NCBI GenBank assembly: GCA_046727435.1
Contig: JBKPCR010000273.1
Coordinates: forward strand, 1 to 33,578
DNA from: CAVPRW01 sp046727435 [NCBI: bacterium]
GTDB taxonomy: Bacteria; Tectomicrobia; Entotheonellia; J063
Direction: 5' to 3'
DNA: 33,578 nt
The notes under the pieces are model-generated. The model had not been told where the DNA came from. It searched no databases and was given only the letters and a program-made list of their open reading frames with translations. Numbering within the stretch: the first letter of the stretch is position 1; the number at the start of each line of letters is the position of its first letter. The translations under genes and the position numbers were made by a program. Shown here one piece after another: positions 1 to 7,881 of the stretch.

Positions 1-2180
1 CCCAGGGCTTTGTGCATGCTCAGGACCGCCTCTGGCAGATGGATTTCGACCGTCACCGCGCCTATGGCAGAGCTGCTGAATATCTCGGCGCCAGCGCCAT
101 TCCACAAGATGTGCTGCTGCGCCGCCTACGTCTGGAGGCCAGCGCCCGCGCCGACTATGACGCGGTCAACGTCGAGACCCGCACCATGTTGGAAGCCTAC
201 GCGGCAGGCGTGAATGCCTGTGTGCAAGCGACAGACCGGCTACCGATCGAGTATCAGCTCCTCGCCATGACGCCGGAGCCCTGGCAGCCCTGGGATGCCT
301 GTGCCGTGTTCAAAGTCCGGCATGTGTTCACCGGGGGCGTGTGGCAGTCAAAGCTCTGGCGCGCCCGGCTGCTACGTCAGATCGGCCCAGAACTGACCGC
401 CAAACTGTATGCCGATGAGCCCTCCGGACAACCACTGATCATTCCCCCTGGCGTGGATTACCGCGGCCCCACTCTGAACGGTGTGCTCGCGCTCCGCGCC
501 GGCGAAGCCGTGGTGAGTGTGTTGCAAGAGCTCGAAGGCGGCAGCAATAGCTGGGTCCTCGCTGGACAGCGGACCGCCAGTGGTGCGCCGCTGCTCGCGG
601 GCGACCCACATCGGGCGCTCGACACCCCCAATGTGTTCTATCAAAATCATCTCACTTGCCCGGCCTTCGATGCCGTGGGGCTATCGTTCCCAGGTGTTCC
701 GGGACTGCCCCACTTCGGTCATAACCGTGCCGTCGCCTGGTGTATCACCACCGCTATGGCAGACTATCAGGACCTCTACATCGAACGCTTCCAACCTGGC
801 AATCCACAGTTCTACGAGATCGAGGGACAATGGCGTCAGGTACAGCACCAGCACGAAATGATTCGTGTGCGCAACGGCCAGGCGGTGGAGATCGACGTCA
901 GCGTCACCCACCACGGCCCGATCATCATTGGCGATCCCGCCCAGGGGTATGCTCTCGCCTTGCGCTATACGGCGCTGGCTGAGCCCAATGCCAGCTTCGA
1001 TGCGCTACTCCCGATGCTGTGCGCCGCTGGTCCAGACGAATTCGAGGAGGCACTGCGCCCCTGGGTCGATCCCTGCAACAATATCCTGTTTGCCGACGTG
1101 CACGGTCAGATCGGCTACAGAACGCGGGGCCAGGTACCGATCCGCTCCAGGGCCAACGCCTGGTTGCCGGTGCCCGGCTGGACAGGCGAACACGAATGGC
1201 AAGGGATGATTCCCTTCGAGGACATGCCACGCCTCCGCAACCCGGAAGCCGGCTTTATGGTCACGGCGAATAACCGCATCGTCGATCAGACGTATCCGCA
1301 TTACCTGGCATTGCATTATGAGCCAGGCTTCCGCGCCCGACGCATACGCGACCGTCTCCGCCCCCTCGTGCACGCCAGCGGCGGGGATATGGCGATGATC
1401 CATGCTGATCGCGTATCGCTTCCCGCCCAAGCCTTTGTCGCCATGCTCGCGCGGGTGGAACCGGTCGATATGCTCTCTGCACCGGCCAGGTCATGCCTGC
1501 AACAGTGGGACGGCACCATGGCGCCAGACAGTGTGGCCGCGACGATCTACGCCGTGTGCCGGGATGAATTGATGCGGCTCATCATGGAGCCGGTGTTAGG
1601 GCCGTTGGCGCGAGAGGCGCTCGGCGGCGGCCTCTATGGCACGCTCATGCCGCTGGGTCAGTTACGGGAGCGGCTGTTGACCATGATGCAGGCGGACGAT
1701 CGCACCCTGTTGCCGGCCGGCGAGACTTGGGCGTCATTGTTGGCGAGTGCCCTGCAGCGGACGATGACATGGCTACGACAAGAGTTAGGAGACGATCCGC
1801 AGGGTTGGCAGTGGGCACGCCTGCATCGCACCACGCCCCGGCACCCACTTGTCGCTGAGTTCCCGGCTCTGGCCGAGCGGCTGAATCCGCCCGCAGTCGC
1901 GACCGGAGGCGATGGCGACACCGTGCAGGCGGCGTCGATCAGCGCTGGAGGCGGGTACACCGTGGGCGGCACCGCGGTGACGCGTTTTGTATTCGACCTG
2001 AGCGACTGGCAGCGTAGCGCCTGGGTGGTGCCGCTCGGGGCTTCCGGCCATCCCGGCAGCCCGCATTATGCCGATCAAACCGCCACCTGGGCAGCCGTGC
2101 AGCTCTATCCGATGCTCTACGACTGGACGCAGATCAGCGCTGAGGCGGAAACGCAGCAGAGCCTGGAACCGATGGCGTGA
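1..2180 (+). CDS. Penicillin acylase family protein (5' end missing)
   Basis: Ntn-hydrolase that would hydrolyse an amide bond in beta-lactams, acyl-homoserine lactones or related N-acyl compounds; the substrate cannot be read from the sequence. The frame is already open at base 3 and reads QGFVHAQDRLWQMD, a conserved alpha-subunit motif, so the true start and signal peptide lie outside the window. The autocatalytic processing site is LEGGSNSWVL: the Ser codon at 543-545 would become the N-terminal nucleophile of the beta subunit, after a spacer. The beta subunit continues through HFGHNRAVAWCITTA and a C-terminal HPGSPHYADQ stretch typical of the family. About 720 residues are visible, near full length. 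The family normally matures in the periplasm. Its last 77 bp reappear at 9184-9260 ahead of a CoA ligase gene. The product class is clear; specificity is unknown. Confidence 0.93.
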   Translation, partial: QGFVHAQDRLWQMDFDRHRAYGRAAEYLGASAIPQDVLLRRLRLEASARADYDAVNVETRTMLEAYAAGVNACVQATDRLPIEYQLLAMTPEPWQPWDACAVFKVRHVFTGGVWQSKLWRARLLRQIGPELTAKLYADEPSGQPLIIPPGVDYRGPTLNGVLALRAGEAVVSVLQELEGGSNSWVLAGQRTASGAPLLAGDPHRALDTPNVFYQNHLTCPAFDAVGLSFPGVPGLPHFGHNRAVAWCITTAMADYQDLYIERFQPGNPQFYEIEGQWRQVQHQHEMIRVRNGQAVEIDVSVTHHGPIIIGDPAQGYALALRYTALAEPNASFDALLPMLCAAGPDEFEEALRPWVDPCNNILFADVHGQIGYRTRGQVPIRSRANAWLPVPGWTGEHEWQGMIPFEDMPRLRNPEAGFMVTANNRIVDQTYPHYLALHYEPGFRARRIRDRLRPLVHASGGDMAMIHADRVSLPAQAFVAMLARVEPVDMLSAPARSCLQQWDGTMAPDSVAATIYAVCRDELMRLIMEPVLGPLAREALGGGLYGTLMPLGQLRERLLTMMQADDRTLLPAGETWASLLASALQRTMTWLRQELGDDPQGWQWARLHRTTPRHPLVAEFPALAERLNPPAVATGGDGDTVQAASISAGGGYTVGGTAVTRFVFDLSDWQRSAWVVPLGASGHPGSPHYADQTATWAAVQLYPMLYDWTQISAEAETQQSLEPMA

Positions 2181-2370
2181 TCGCGGGGAGAGTGCTCCTG
2201 GTTCACAACCTGAATTGGCTCTCGATTCGGCAGATGATACGATAAGAGCGTTGATAAACTGGGCTTTGGTCTCGATCCTGCCAGCTGAATGGCCATATGT
2301 GATACCTCGATCAGGCGCTCAGCGCTCTCCGGTGCCCTCCTCGCCTGGTGTTATGCTAGCTAGGGGCGTT

Positions 2371-2393
2371 CCCCGAGGGCAGGGCCCTCGGGG
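2371..2393. repeat. Perfect 10-bp GC hairpin
   Basis: CCCCGAGGGC, a three-base AGG loop, then the exact complement GCCCTCGGGG. No T-run follows, so it is not a classical intrinsic terminator. It lies about 190 bp after the acylase stop, directly before the TPR remnant. Confidence 0.6.
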
Positions 2394-2560
2394 ACGAAGG
2401 GCTGCGGATTGCTGAGGCGGGTGCTCACCCCGGGAGCCTCATGCAGGCCTCGTGGGGGATCGCTCTGCTGTGCCTCCTCCAAGGGAAGCTACACAGGGCG
2501 CTCCCCATGCTCGAACGGGCCTTTGATTGCTGGGATGAGGGCGTCGGCGGGCTTCGAAAC
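2393..2560 (+). pseudogene. Fragment of a TPR-repeat regulatory protein
   Basis: One frame reads DEGLRIAEAGAHPGSLMQAS and continues with WGIALLCLLQGKLHRALPML. This is the helix-turn-helix pattern (small residue, L.QG, RALPLLER) of the TPR arrays found C-terminal to cyclase or AAA-ATPase domains in large regulatory proteins. Only about 55 residues, roughly one and a half repeats, survive. There is no plausible start, and the frame loses its pattern after 2560, where it runs into the end of the acetyltransferase gene on the other strand. Family assignment is from memory of the motif. What is visible is an isolated, well-patterned fragment, so it is most likely the remains of a much larger gene. 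Confidence 0.5.
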
Positions 2561-2578
2561 GTCTCAGAGTGGTGTCGC

Positions 2579-3175
2579 TCATCGCCGCAGGAACGGCACT
2601 CCGGTCTCCAGGGTGGCGTTCCACGCCGGAGATGCGCGGACCGTGCCGAGGTCAGTAGGAGGTTCAGGAGGCATCGCTCGCTCGTGTAGGGCGAGCTGCC
2701 ACCATCCGACATCGTGCCAGGCTCCCAATTTATAGCCTACGGCGCGATAGACCCCAACGAATTGAAACTCCAGGGATTCGTGGAGCCCGACGCTCGCGGG
2801 GTTCGGCAGCGTGATGCCGGCGTAGGCATTATAGAAGCCTTGCAAGGCCAGAAGCGCAAAGAGCGAGCGATACAGGGCCTGGCCCACACCCGAGCGCCGG
2901 GCGTTGGGATGCACGTAGACCGACACGTCGACGGACCACTGATAGGCCGGTCGCGTGCGATGCTGGCTGGCATAGACATACCCTAGGATGTCCCCGCGGC
3001 GTTCACAGACCAGCCACGGCCAATGCTCTAGCGTCTTGACGATGCGCTGCTGCATCTCTGCAACAGTTGGCGGCTCCAGTTCAAAGGAGATGGCCGTCTC
3101 CCGCACGATGGGGGCATAGATGGCCTGCACGCCGGAGGCATCATCCGCGGTTGCTAGTCGAATCACGGGGTTCAT
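2579..3175 (-). CDS. GNAT acetyltransferase, phosphinothricin acetyltransferase (Pat/Bar) type
   Basis: Predicted to transfer acetyl from acetyl-CoA to the amino group of a small substrate. Family members act on phosphinothricin, methionine sulfoximine or related amino acids; the real substrate here is not known. It opens with IRLATADDASGVQAIYAPIV, the family N-terminus, then PWLVCERRGDILGYVYAS. The acetyl-CoA loop is VHPNARRSGVGQALY, followed by GITLPNPASVGLHESLEF and the diagnostic GYKLGAWHDVGWWQ. At 198 residues it is slightly longer than usual, and the last 25 residues look like unconserved tail. GGAGG lies 7 nt before the ATG. It is the last gene of a minus-strand run behind a DinB gene and an aminotransferase fragment, 27 nt after the fragment. 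Confidence 0.88.
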   Translation of the reverse strand: MNPVIRLATADDASGVQAIYAPIVRETAISFELEPPTVAEMQQRIVKTLEHWPWLVCERRGDILGYVYASQHRTRPAYQWSVDVSVYVHPNARRSGVGQALYRSLFALLALQGFYNAYAGITLPNPASVGLHESLEFQFVGVYRAVGYKLGAWHDVGWWQLALHERAMPPEPPTDLGTVRASPAWNATLETGVPFLRR

Positions 3176-3202
3176 GGGAAGGCCTCCACTTACGAAGACT
3201 CG

Positions 3203-3427
3203 TCACGAGAAGCCGGAGCAGAGGGCGGGATGTAGGCGGCTGGCGTCCGCATCATGCGCCTGCACCGCTGCTTCGTACCTGCCGACCAGAGCTTCCAATT
3301 GAAGATGGGCGATCGTCGCATCCAGAACCGGCTGCAGCATCAACGCTGCTCCGACTGTGTTGAAATACCAGACGTTCCTGCATCCGGGCGTCTCGTGGCG
3401 GACCCGCTGCGCGTCGATCGCCATCAT
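3203..3427 (-). pseudogene. N-terminal fragment of a class V aminotransferase
   Basis: The 74-residue frame begins MMAIDAQRVRHETPGCRNVW, then YFNTVGAALMLQPVLDATIA. This is the N-terminus of cysteine-desulfurase-like PLP enzymes (usual form: R..TPGC...HFNNAGAALMP.PVLDA). The match fades after about residue 60, and the frame stops at residue 74, while the family is near 380-400 residues. The PLP lysine and all catalytic domains are absent. The fragment cannot be an enzyme; it sits 15 nt downstream of the DinB gene and is probably still transcribed with it. A deletion seems to have joined its 5' end to the leader of the acetyltransferase gene. Confidence 0.7.
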
Positions 3428-3442
3428 TTGCCCCCTCGCGTG

Positions 3443-3907
3443 TTAATTGCGCGCCTTCTTCAGGACAGCGATCTGGCCGGCATGGTAGAGGTCATGCTGA
3501 ATCACACCATGTAGCATGTGGTACACCGAGTGCTCTTTTCCGGGCACCAACTCAGCAAGCTGCATCTCGCCCGACCTCGCGATCGCCTTGCGCAGGGCGC
3601 GATGCCCCCGCTCCAGGTCATCAATCACCTTGCGCCAGGCGGCTTCGCTGATATCCTGGACCGGTGGCCAGTCCTGCTCGGCGGGGAGGTCGGCGACGGA
3701 CTCACCCTGCAATCGTCGGCGCACGACCTCTTCCCAGGTGGTTATATGGAGCACGATTTCCCAGATATTATGGGCATCGGAGAGCGGCCTGGCCGCAGCC
3801 TTGGCGGAAGTGACATCGGCCAGCAGTTCTCGCACGGCAGGACCATGCCAGGCATGGCCCTCGAATGCTCGTCCCAGTTGATCTTCGATACGCTGAATCT
3901 CGCTCAT
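3443..3907 (-). CDS. DinB family protein
   Basis: Four-helix-bundle protein of the DinB/YfiT superfamily. Members bind a divalent metal through three histidines, and some are thiol-dependent transferases; no specific reaction can be assigned here. The histidines are visible in NIWEIVLHITTWEEVV and in MLHGVIQHDLYHAGQIAVLK, at the usual spacing (one in helix 2, two in the last helix). Its 154 residues match the family length. AAGGAGG lies 6 nt before the ATG, one of the best ribosome sites in the window. It is the intact first gene of the minus-strand run that continues into the aminotransferase fragment and the Pat-type acetyltransferase. Confidence 0.85.
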   Translation of the reverse strand: MSEIQRIEDQLGRAFEGHAWHGPAVRELLADVTSAKAAARPLSDAHNIWEIVLHITTWEEVVRRRLQGESVADLPAEQDWPPVQDISEAAWRKVIDDLERGHRALRKAIARSGEMQLAELVPGKEHSVYHMLHGVIQHDLYHAGQIAVLKKARN

Positions 3908-3919
3908 AACCCCTCCTTC

Positions 3920-4408
3920 TCACGAGAGATCATCGCCTTGCCCATGGACGCCATCTGTACTTGCTGAAACCGAGTACAGGACTGAAACCAGGAATTGCGA
4001 AGAACTTGTGCTCTGCAATGCCCGCAACGCGGGCATGTGCGTCCTCTTCGGCTCAATGGGATACCCCTCGATGACCCTGCCACCCGACGCCTCGTCGACA
4101 CGTTTCAGGATGCGGGACCGTTCCAGCATGGGGTAGCTCTTCCGCAGTGCGATGGCGCACCAAACCATGGGCTGCCCCTTGACACAGGCCAGCAGCCGGA
4201 CGATTTCCCCGCTCTCGACGACCTGCTGAAAGACTTGCTTGGTGCCTTCCCCTTTTTGCGCAAGGAACTGCGCCTGCGGCAGTCGCCAATACATATACCA
4301 ACAGCCGCCGAGCGATAGTCTCGTGCCATGTGGGTGAAGGGCTCTATCTCCCATGTCATTCGGCTTGATGGCAACGGCCGGTTTTGGTGTATGGTCTAGC
4401 GGGTTCAC
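3920..4408 (-). pseudogene. GNAT acetyltransferase remnant with internal deletion
   Basis: The frame contains GGCWYMYWRLPQAQF, then KGQPMVWCAIALRKSYPMLE and RSRILKRVDE, the N-terminal half of a known GNAT subgroup (GGCWCM.WRLP ... G.P.GWCAV.PR..YP.L.RSR.L). Directly after RVDE it reads GGRVIEGYPIEPKR, which in relatives comes some 35 residues later, after the acetyl-CoA-binding loop. The loop is therefore deleted. Upstream of GGCW, and after MPAL, the frame no longer resembles the family. Start is a GTG with no good ribosome site. The acetyl-CoA site is gone, so this is a non-functional remnant. It ends 12 nt before the DinB start. Confidence 0.65.
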
Positions 4409-4453
4409 AAGGTCATGAGCCCGCCGATAGAGCCATCTGGACCCCCAAGTCTC

Positions 4454-4495
4454 TTGACGATCATCATTATAACCTCCTATACTTAAAAAATAAGT
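4454..4495 (+). promoter_or_regulatory. Candidate sigma-70 promoter with overlapping palindrome, for the CGNR gene
   Basis: TTGACG (4454-4459), 18 nt, then TATACT (4478-4483) is a near-consensus pair. ACTTA-AAAAA-TAAGT (4481-4495) begins inside the -10 box and covers the likely start point, so it could be an operator. The 60 bp around it are much more AT-rich than the flanking genes. Confidence 0.45.
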
Positions 4496-4537
4496 TAGAA
4501 TATAGAGCTCCTCCTATAACCTGTCAACTAGGATTCA

Positions 4538-5242
4538 ATGGTTATGTCCAAAAAAAAGCAACCGGATGCTGGAGGGAAGTTGGCGGTCGATTCGTCGCGC
4601 ATGGATCCGTGGCACTGCGGGTCATCGGCCCCCCGGGTGTGCCTAGACTTCGCCAATACTCTGGACGGCCGCCTCACGGCCCATCCACACGAATCGCTCA
4701 CTGACTATGCTGCTCTGGTGTCGTGGGGCCAGCAGGCCGGTATCTTGGCGGAGGATACGGCGCGGCGTCTCACCAAGGAAGTGGCACGCCGACAGGCGGT
4801 AGCTGCCATGGTCTTGGAGTGTGCCATCGCGCTGCGGGAAGCGTTCTATCGGATCTTCTCAGCGGTGGCACGCCAGCGCTCCCCACAGACGACTGATCTC
4901 GACTGCTTGAACGCCATCCTCGGCGAGGTCTTGGCGGCGCTGCGGATCACGCCAACGGCAGACGGGTTTGCATGGGATTGGACCAGTGATTACCAGGGGC
5001 CCGATCGCCTGCTCTGGCCGATCGCTCAGTCCGCCGCTGCTCTCCTCACCTCTGATGCGCTACACACGGTGCGCGAGTGCGCGGCGCCCAACTGCGGCTG
5101 GCTGTTTCTGGACACGAGCCGCAACCATAGCCGTCGCTGGTGCGATATGAAGGCCTGTGGGAACCGAGCTAAAGCGCGTCGGCACTATGAACGGACGAAG
5201 CAGGCCATGGAAAAAGCCACTGGCAAGTCCAATCAGTGCTAA
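4538..5242 (+). CDS. CGNR zinc-finger / ABATE domain putative regulator
   Basis: Two-domain protein of the family annotated as putative stress-induced transcription regulators. The N-terminal ABATE domain starts at CLDFANTLDGR (about residues 35-45) and runs to about 150. The C-terminal zinc ribbon has CAAPNCGWLFLD with two cysteines, then WCDMKACGNRAKARRHYERT, which carries the other two and the name-giving CGNR motif. Its 234 residues are a little longer than average because of a lysine-rich N-terminus. ATG at 4538 or 4544 are both possible; AGGA is 5-11 nt upstream. A good promoter with a palindrome lies about 45 nt upstream, which allows autoregulation, but this is inference. DNA binding is the accepted guess for the family; targets are unknown. 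Confidence 0.88.
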   Translation: MVMSKKKQPDAGGKLAVDSSRMDPWHCGSSAPRVCLDFANTLDGRLTAHPHESLTDYAALVSWGQQAGILAEDTARRLTKEVARRQAVAAMVLECAIALREAFYRIFSAVARQRSPQTTDLDCLNAILGEVLAALRITPTADGFAWDWTSDYQGPDRLLWPIAQSAAALLTSDALHTVRECAAPNCGWLFLDTSRNHSRRWCDMKACGNRAKARRHYERTKQAMEKATGKSNQC

Positions 5243-5251
5243 GCGGAAGAC

Positions 5252-5321
5252 GCCCTTGAGCGCACCCCTTGAAGGGCTAGCGGGAGGGACGCTGCGATGA
5301 GACGCAATAACTCACGCAGCG
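5252..5321. terminator. Two hairpins after the CGNR gene
   Basis: GCCCTT/AAGGGC (5252-5277) is followed by CGCTGCG-a-TGAG, a 9-nt loop, CTCA-CGCAGCG (5290-5321). The second is an 11-bp stem with one bulged A. Neither has a T-run, so a factor-independent terminator is not proven. They lie between the CGNR gene and remnants on the opposite strand. Confidence 0.4.
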
Positions 5322-5409
5322 CCGGCAGAGGTTCCCGTTTCAACGGAGCAAAGAACCTCGATCTAAGAGGAGGCAGAGCGAGCGGCGACTTAAGGTTATT
5401 GCACGGTTG

Positions 5410-5565
5410 CTATCGCGATCTCGCCTCGCGAAACCGCAAGACATAGAGATCCTCTCGCTGCATCTCCCCCGCGCGTTGCACCTGCTCCGCGACATCGTTG
5501 CCCATATAGAGGTATCGCCCGGACAACCCATCACCGTGGCCCGAAGCCAGGACGGAGCCCAGCCG
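5410..5565 (-). pseudogene. C-terminal fragment of a short-chain dehydrogenase/reductase
   Basis: The frame reads LGSVLASGHGDGLSGRYLYM, then GNDVAEQVQRAGEMQREDLY and VLRFRE before the stop. Several SDR subfamilies end this way (ASG.ADGLSGRY.HV.DDV..L..RA.EI...DLY.LRLR). About 50 residues remain; the Rossmann fold, TGxxxGxG motif and YxxxK are absent. The fragment lies about 100 bp downstream of the YfiT-like gene on the same strand, so it may be what is left of an operon partner. The assignment rests on C-terminal motif memory only. Confidence 0.5.
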
Positions 5566-5668
5566 CGTCGCGTGCTTTGGATCACAGCTCCCGTAGGGCG
5601 ACAGCGATTCGCTGGCGCGCCGCCCGGATCGCGGGCGGAACGCCGCCCACAAGCCCCATCAGATCCAG

Positions 5669-6148
5669 CTACCACCCTTGCGCAGCCCTCAGTCTCATGA
5701 CCTGCTCCACGTGTTGTTCCCCGTGACGAGCATAGTCGGCAAGTAGATCTGCGAGCGTGACCACGCCAATCTCTGGGTGGAACGCCGAACGGTTCCAGCT
5801 CGCCTCCGGGAGGTTCTCCAGTAAGGCAAACCAGCGTTCGTGTAGCCCTTTGAGGATCAACATAGAACTCTTGACGGGCATAGCGGCGGTGTCGGGTAGT
5901 TTGGCCCACGCATCTTGATCATACGGCTTCAGCACTGGCCCAAGTTCGGTGAGCATCAATTTCATGCGCACAAAGCCGTTCAGATGTGAATCGGCTAGAT
6001 GATGGACCACTTGCCCCACGGTCCATCCCCCCTCGCGATAGGGCGTATTCAATTGTGCATCGCTGAGGTCTTTCACCGCCGTCTCGACGGCTGCCGGCAG
6101 GCATCGCAATTGGGCCATCAGATCGTGTCGTTCTGCCGCTGTGAGCAT
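5669..6148 (-). CDS. YfiT/DinB family metal-dependent protein
   Basis: A 159-residue protein resembling YfiT of Bacillus, a DinB-fold bacillithiol S-transferase. Conserved blocks are YREGGWTVGQVVHHLADSHL (first metal histidine near the end), LKPYDQDAWAKLPDT, LHERWFALLENLPEASWNRS, HPEIGVVTLADLLADYARHG and then EQHVEQV with the second histidine pair. The organism need not make bacillithiol, so the thiol is unknown. A longer in-frame start exists at 6208, but 6148 is chosen because GGAGG lies 6-7 nt upstream and the family begins here. It is the second DinB-fold gene within 2.5 kb; the two proteins belong to different subgroups and are not recent copies. Confidence 0.85.
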   Translation of the reverse strand: MLTAAERHDLMAQLRCLPAAVETAVKDLSDAQLNTPYREGGWTVGQVVHHLADSHLNGFVRMKLMLTELGPVLKPYDQDAWAKLPDTAAMPVKSSMLILKGLHERWFALLENLPEASWNRSAFHPEIGVVTLADLLADYARHGEQHVEQVMRLRAAQGW

Positions 6149-6228
6149 GGGAGTCCTCCTGCCATGGTAGATGTCTCTTATCTTCTGACGTCTGAGGCGC
6201 CTTGCCATGCCCGGACTGATGGGTTAGC

Positions 6229-6262
6229 GCGGCAGGCGTATGCCGCTTCCGGGGGTTTTTCT
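6229..6262 (+). terminator. Weak hairpin followed by a T-run
   Basis: GCGGCA, 6-nt loop, TGCCGC (6229-6246), then TTCCGGGGGTTTTT. The T-run is 8 nt from the stem, so termination is doubtful. Confidence 0.2.
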
Positions 6263-6308
6263 TCGCTCAGTGGTGGGCCTCAGATCTGCTCCGACGGCCG
6301 TTCCCAGC

Positions 6309-6812
6309 TTAAAGTGTTGCGAGCCGCTGCCGGAGCATCTCGATCCCGGCCTGATCGAGCCTGCGGTCCTCCACCAGGATCTCCGTCCCGGGGGAAGCCA
6401 TGGTCCGGATCTCTGCTGCCACCAGACTAGAACAGACGACGACCGAGACTTCGTTGAGCATGCGACGCAAGCTCTCTGGGTCTTGCCCACAGCCCGGAAT
6501 GAGCTGGATATGCGTGAGCCCGGCGTTTTGGATGGAAAGCCTGACGTTCTCCGTCCCCGCCCACTCATGACAGGCTATGCCGACCTTGGTGCCCTCTGGC
6601 AACGCTGTGATCCGCCTCAGAGTCTCGAGGCTCGCCTCAGCCAGGAGGCCTGCCACCTCGATGGCGATACCGGCGAGCAGTACCTGCACCTCGTGGACGT
6701 GAAAGAAGGTGGTGATGACCAGGGCATAGCCTTGGAGGAATCCGGGCATCTGCAGCATTTTGCCTTTGAATTCTTCGATGAACAGGGGCGTCACCCGGAG
6801 GGGCAATACCTC
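6309..6812 (-). pseudogene. C-terminal effector domain of a GntR-type regulator, decapitated
   Basis: In the -1 frame relative to the Ada gene a new protein pattern starts at about 6810: LFIEEFKGKMLQMPGF, then FFHVHEVQVLLAG, GLLAEASLETLRRITALPEG, TKVGIACHEWAGTENVRLSI, VVVCSSLVAAEIRTM and LVEDRRLDQAGIEMLRQRL. I read this as the ligand-sensing half of a GntR-family regulator (pattern VVCSSLV ... DRSLD.AGIE.LR). No DNA-binding helix-turn-helix is present, because the Ada gene occupies that place. The segment has no start codon of its own at the beginning of the match. It is either a relic left by a deletion that joined two genes or, less likely, expressed by frameshifting from Ada. The family name is less certain than the fact of a conserved-looking frame. 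Confidence 0.5.
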
Positions 6813-7881
6813 TGTCGCGCAGCACATGCTTGCGCTCCATGCCCCAGCGGTAGCCGGAGAGCGTTTCGTCATTGCGCACGACGCGATGGCAGGGGGTGGC
6901 GACGGCGCGGACATTGGACGCACACGCCCGCGCCACCGCGCGCACGGCGTTCGGCGCACCGATGCGCTGGGCAATGTCCGCGTAGTTTACCGAAGCGCCA
7001 GCTGGGATCCCGCGCAACGCCTGCCAGACTCGCTGTTGGAAGGCCGTGCCCCGCACATCGAGGGGCAAATCGAGCCCGAGCGCCGGCGCCTCGACGCAGC
7101 CGACCACCGTGGCCACCGCGTGCTCAAAGTCTTCATCACCACCGAGCAGCTGTGCCGTCGGGAAGCGGTCCTCGAGCGCGCGCACGAGCGCCTCGCGATC
7201 GCCGCCGAGCAGGATGGCACAGACGCCCTTATCGGTGGCGGCGACCAGGATTGAGCCCAGTGAGCATTCGCCGACGGCGAAGCGAATGGGTGTCCCATGA
7301 CCGCCAGAGCGGAAATTTGTGGCTGTCATGCCCAATACCTCCGAGGACGTCGCGTAGAAACGCCCATTGGAATTGAACCCGGCGCCATAAATGGCTTCTG
7401 TCACCGTGTCAGTTCGCGATAACTCCTCCCGCACCCGCTGCGCACGGTGAGCCATTGCGTACGCCTTCGGCGTGACTCCGGTGATGGCTTTAAAGACCCG
7501 GTGAAAATGAAAACGGCTCATGCCGACCGCTCCGGCGAGCACATCGAGGCTCGGCCATGTCTCGGCGTGTTCGATGAGGCGACAGGCCTTCTCCACGGCC
7601 GCCGCGTGTTGTTCGGCAAGCGCAGCCGCGTTCGGACGGCACCGTTTGCACGGCCGAAAGCCGGCCTGTTCGGCCGTCTCGCGGGTCGCATGGAATTGCA
7701 CGTTCTCACGTCGGGCGAGCCGTGCCGGGCACGACGGCCGGCAATAGACGCCGGTCGTCCGTACCGCATAATAGAACGCGCCGTCCGCGGCGTGGTCGCG
7801 CCGTACGACCGCCTCCCACCGTGCATCGTCGGCGGAGAACACAGCCAAGATCCGATCGGTTCTCACCGCTACAGACGCCAT
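6637..7881 (-). CDS. ada: Ada: bifunctional methyl-phosphotriester/O6-methylguanine-DNA methyltransferase and AraC-type regulator
   Basis: Adaptive-response protein. It removes methyl groups from phosphotriesters and O6-methylguanine and, once methylated, activates repair genes. The Ada zinc domain has C47, C51, C78 and C81 (GVYCRPSC ... FRPCKRC). The AraC helix-turn-helix spans about 95-190 (LDVLAGAVGMSRFHFHRVFK). The methyltransferase domain ends in TPCHRVVR, with the alkyl acceptor C331, and LSGYRWGMERK. Relatives stop soon after this point. Here the frame continues 57 residues (to 414) through sequence that, in another frame, encodes a GntR-type effector domain, so the tail is probably junk fused by deletion. 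AAGGAG lies 8 nt before the ATG, and the start overlaps the stress-protein remnant by 13 nt. All catalytic residues are present, so it is probably active. Confidence 0.9.
   Translation of the reverse strand: MASVAVRTDRILAVFSADDARWEAVVRRDHAADGAFYYAVRTTGVYCRPSCPARLARRENVQFHATRETAEQAGFRPCKRCRPNAAALAEQHAAAVEKACRLIEHAETWPSLDVLAGAVGMSRFHFHRVFKAITGVTPKAYAMAHRAQRVREELSRTDTVTEAIYGAGFNSNGRFYATSSEVLGMTATNFRSGGHGTPIRFAVGECSLGSILVAATDKGVCAILLGGDREALVRALEDRFPTAQLLGGDEDFEHAVATVVGCVEAPALGLDLPLDVRGTAFQQRVWQALRGIPAGASVNYADIAQRIGAPNAVRAVARACASNVRAVATPCHRVVRNDETLSGYRWGMERKHVLRDRGIAPPGDAPVHRRIQRQNAADARIPPRLCPGHHHLLSRPRGAGTARRYRHRGGRPPG

Noticed and set aside
5340-5909. 189-residue minus-strand frame overlapping the YfiT-like gene and the SDR fragment
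   Set aside because: Arginine/cysteine/serine-rich composition typical of a shadow frame; the other frames on this strand carry recognisable families.
6240-7376. 378-residue open frame on the plus strand opposite the Ada gene
   Set aside because: Arginine/proline/histidine-rich text without pattern; it is the antisense shadow of Ada, whose domains and catalytic residues are clear.
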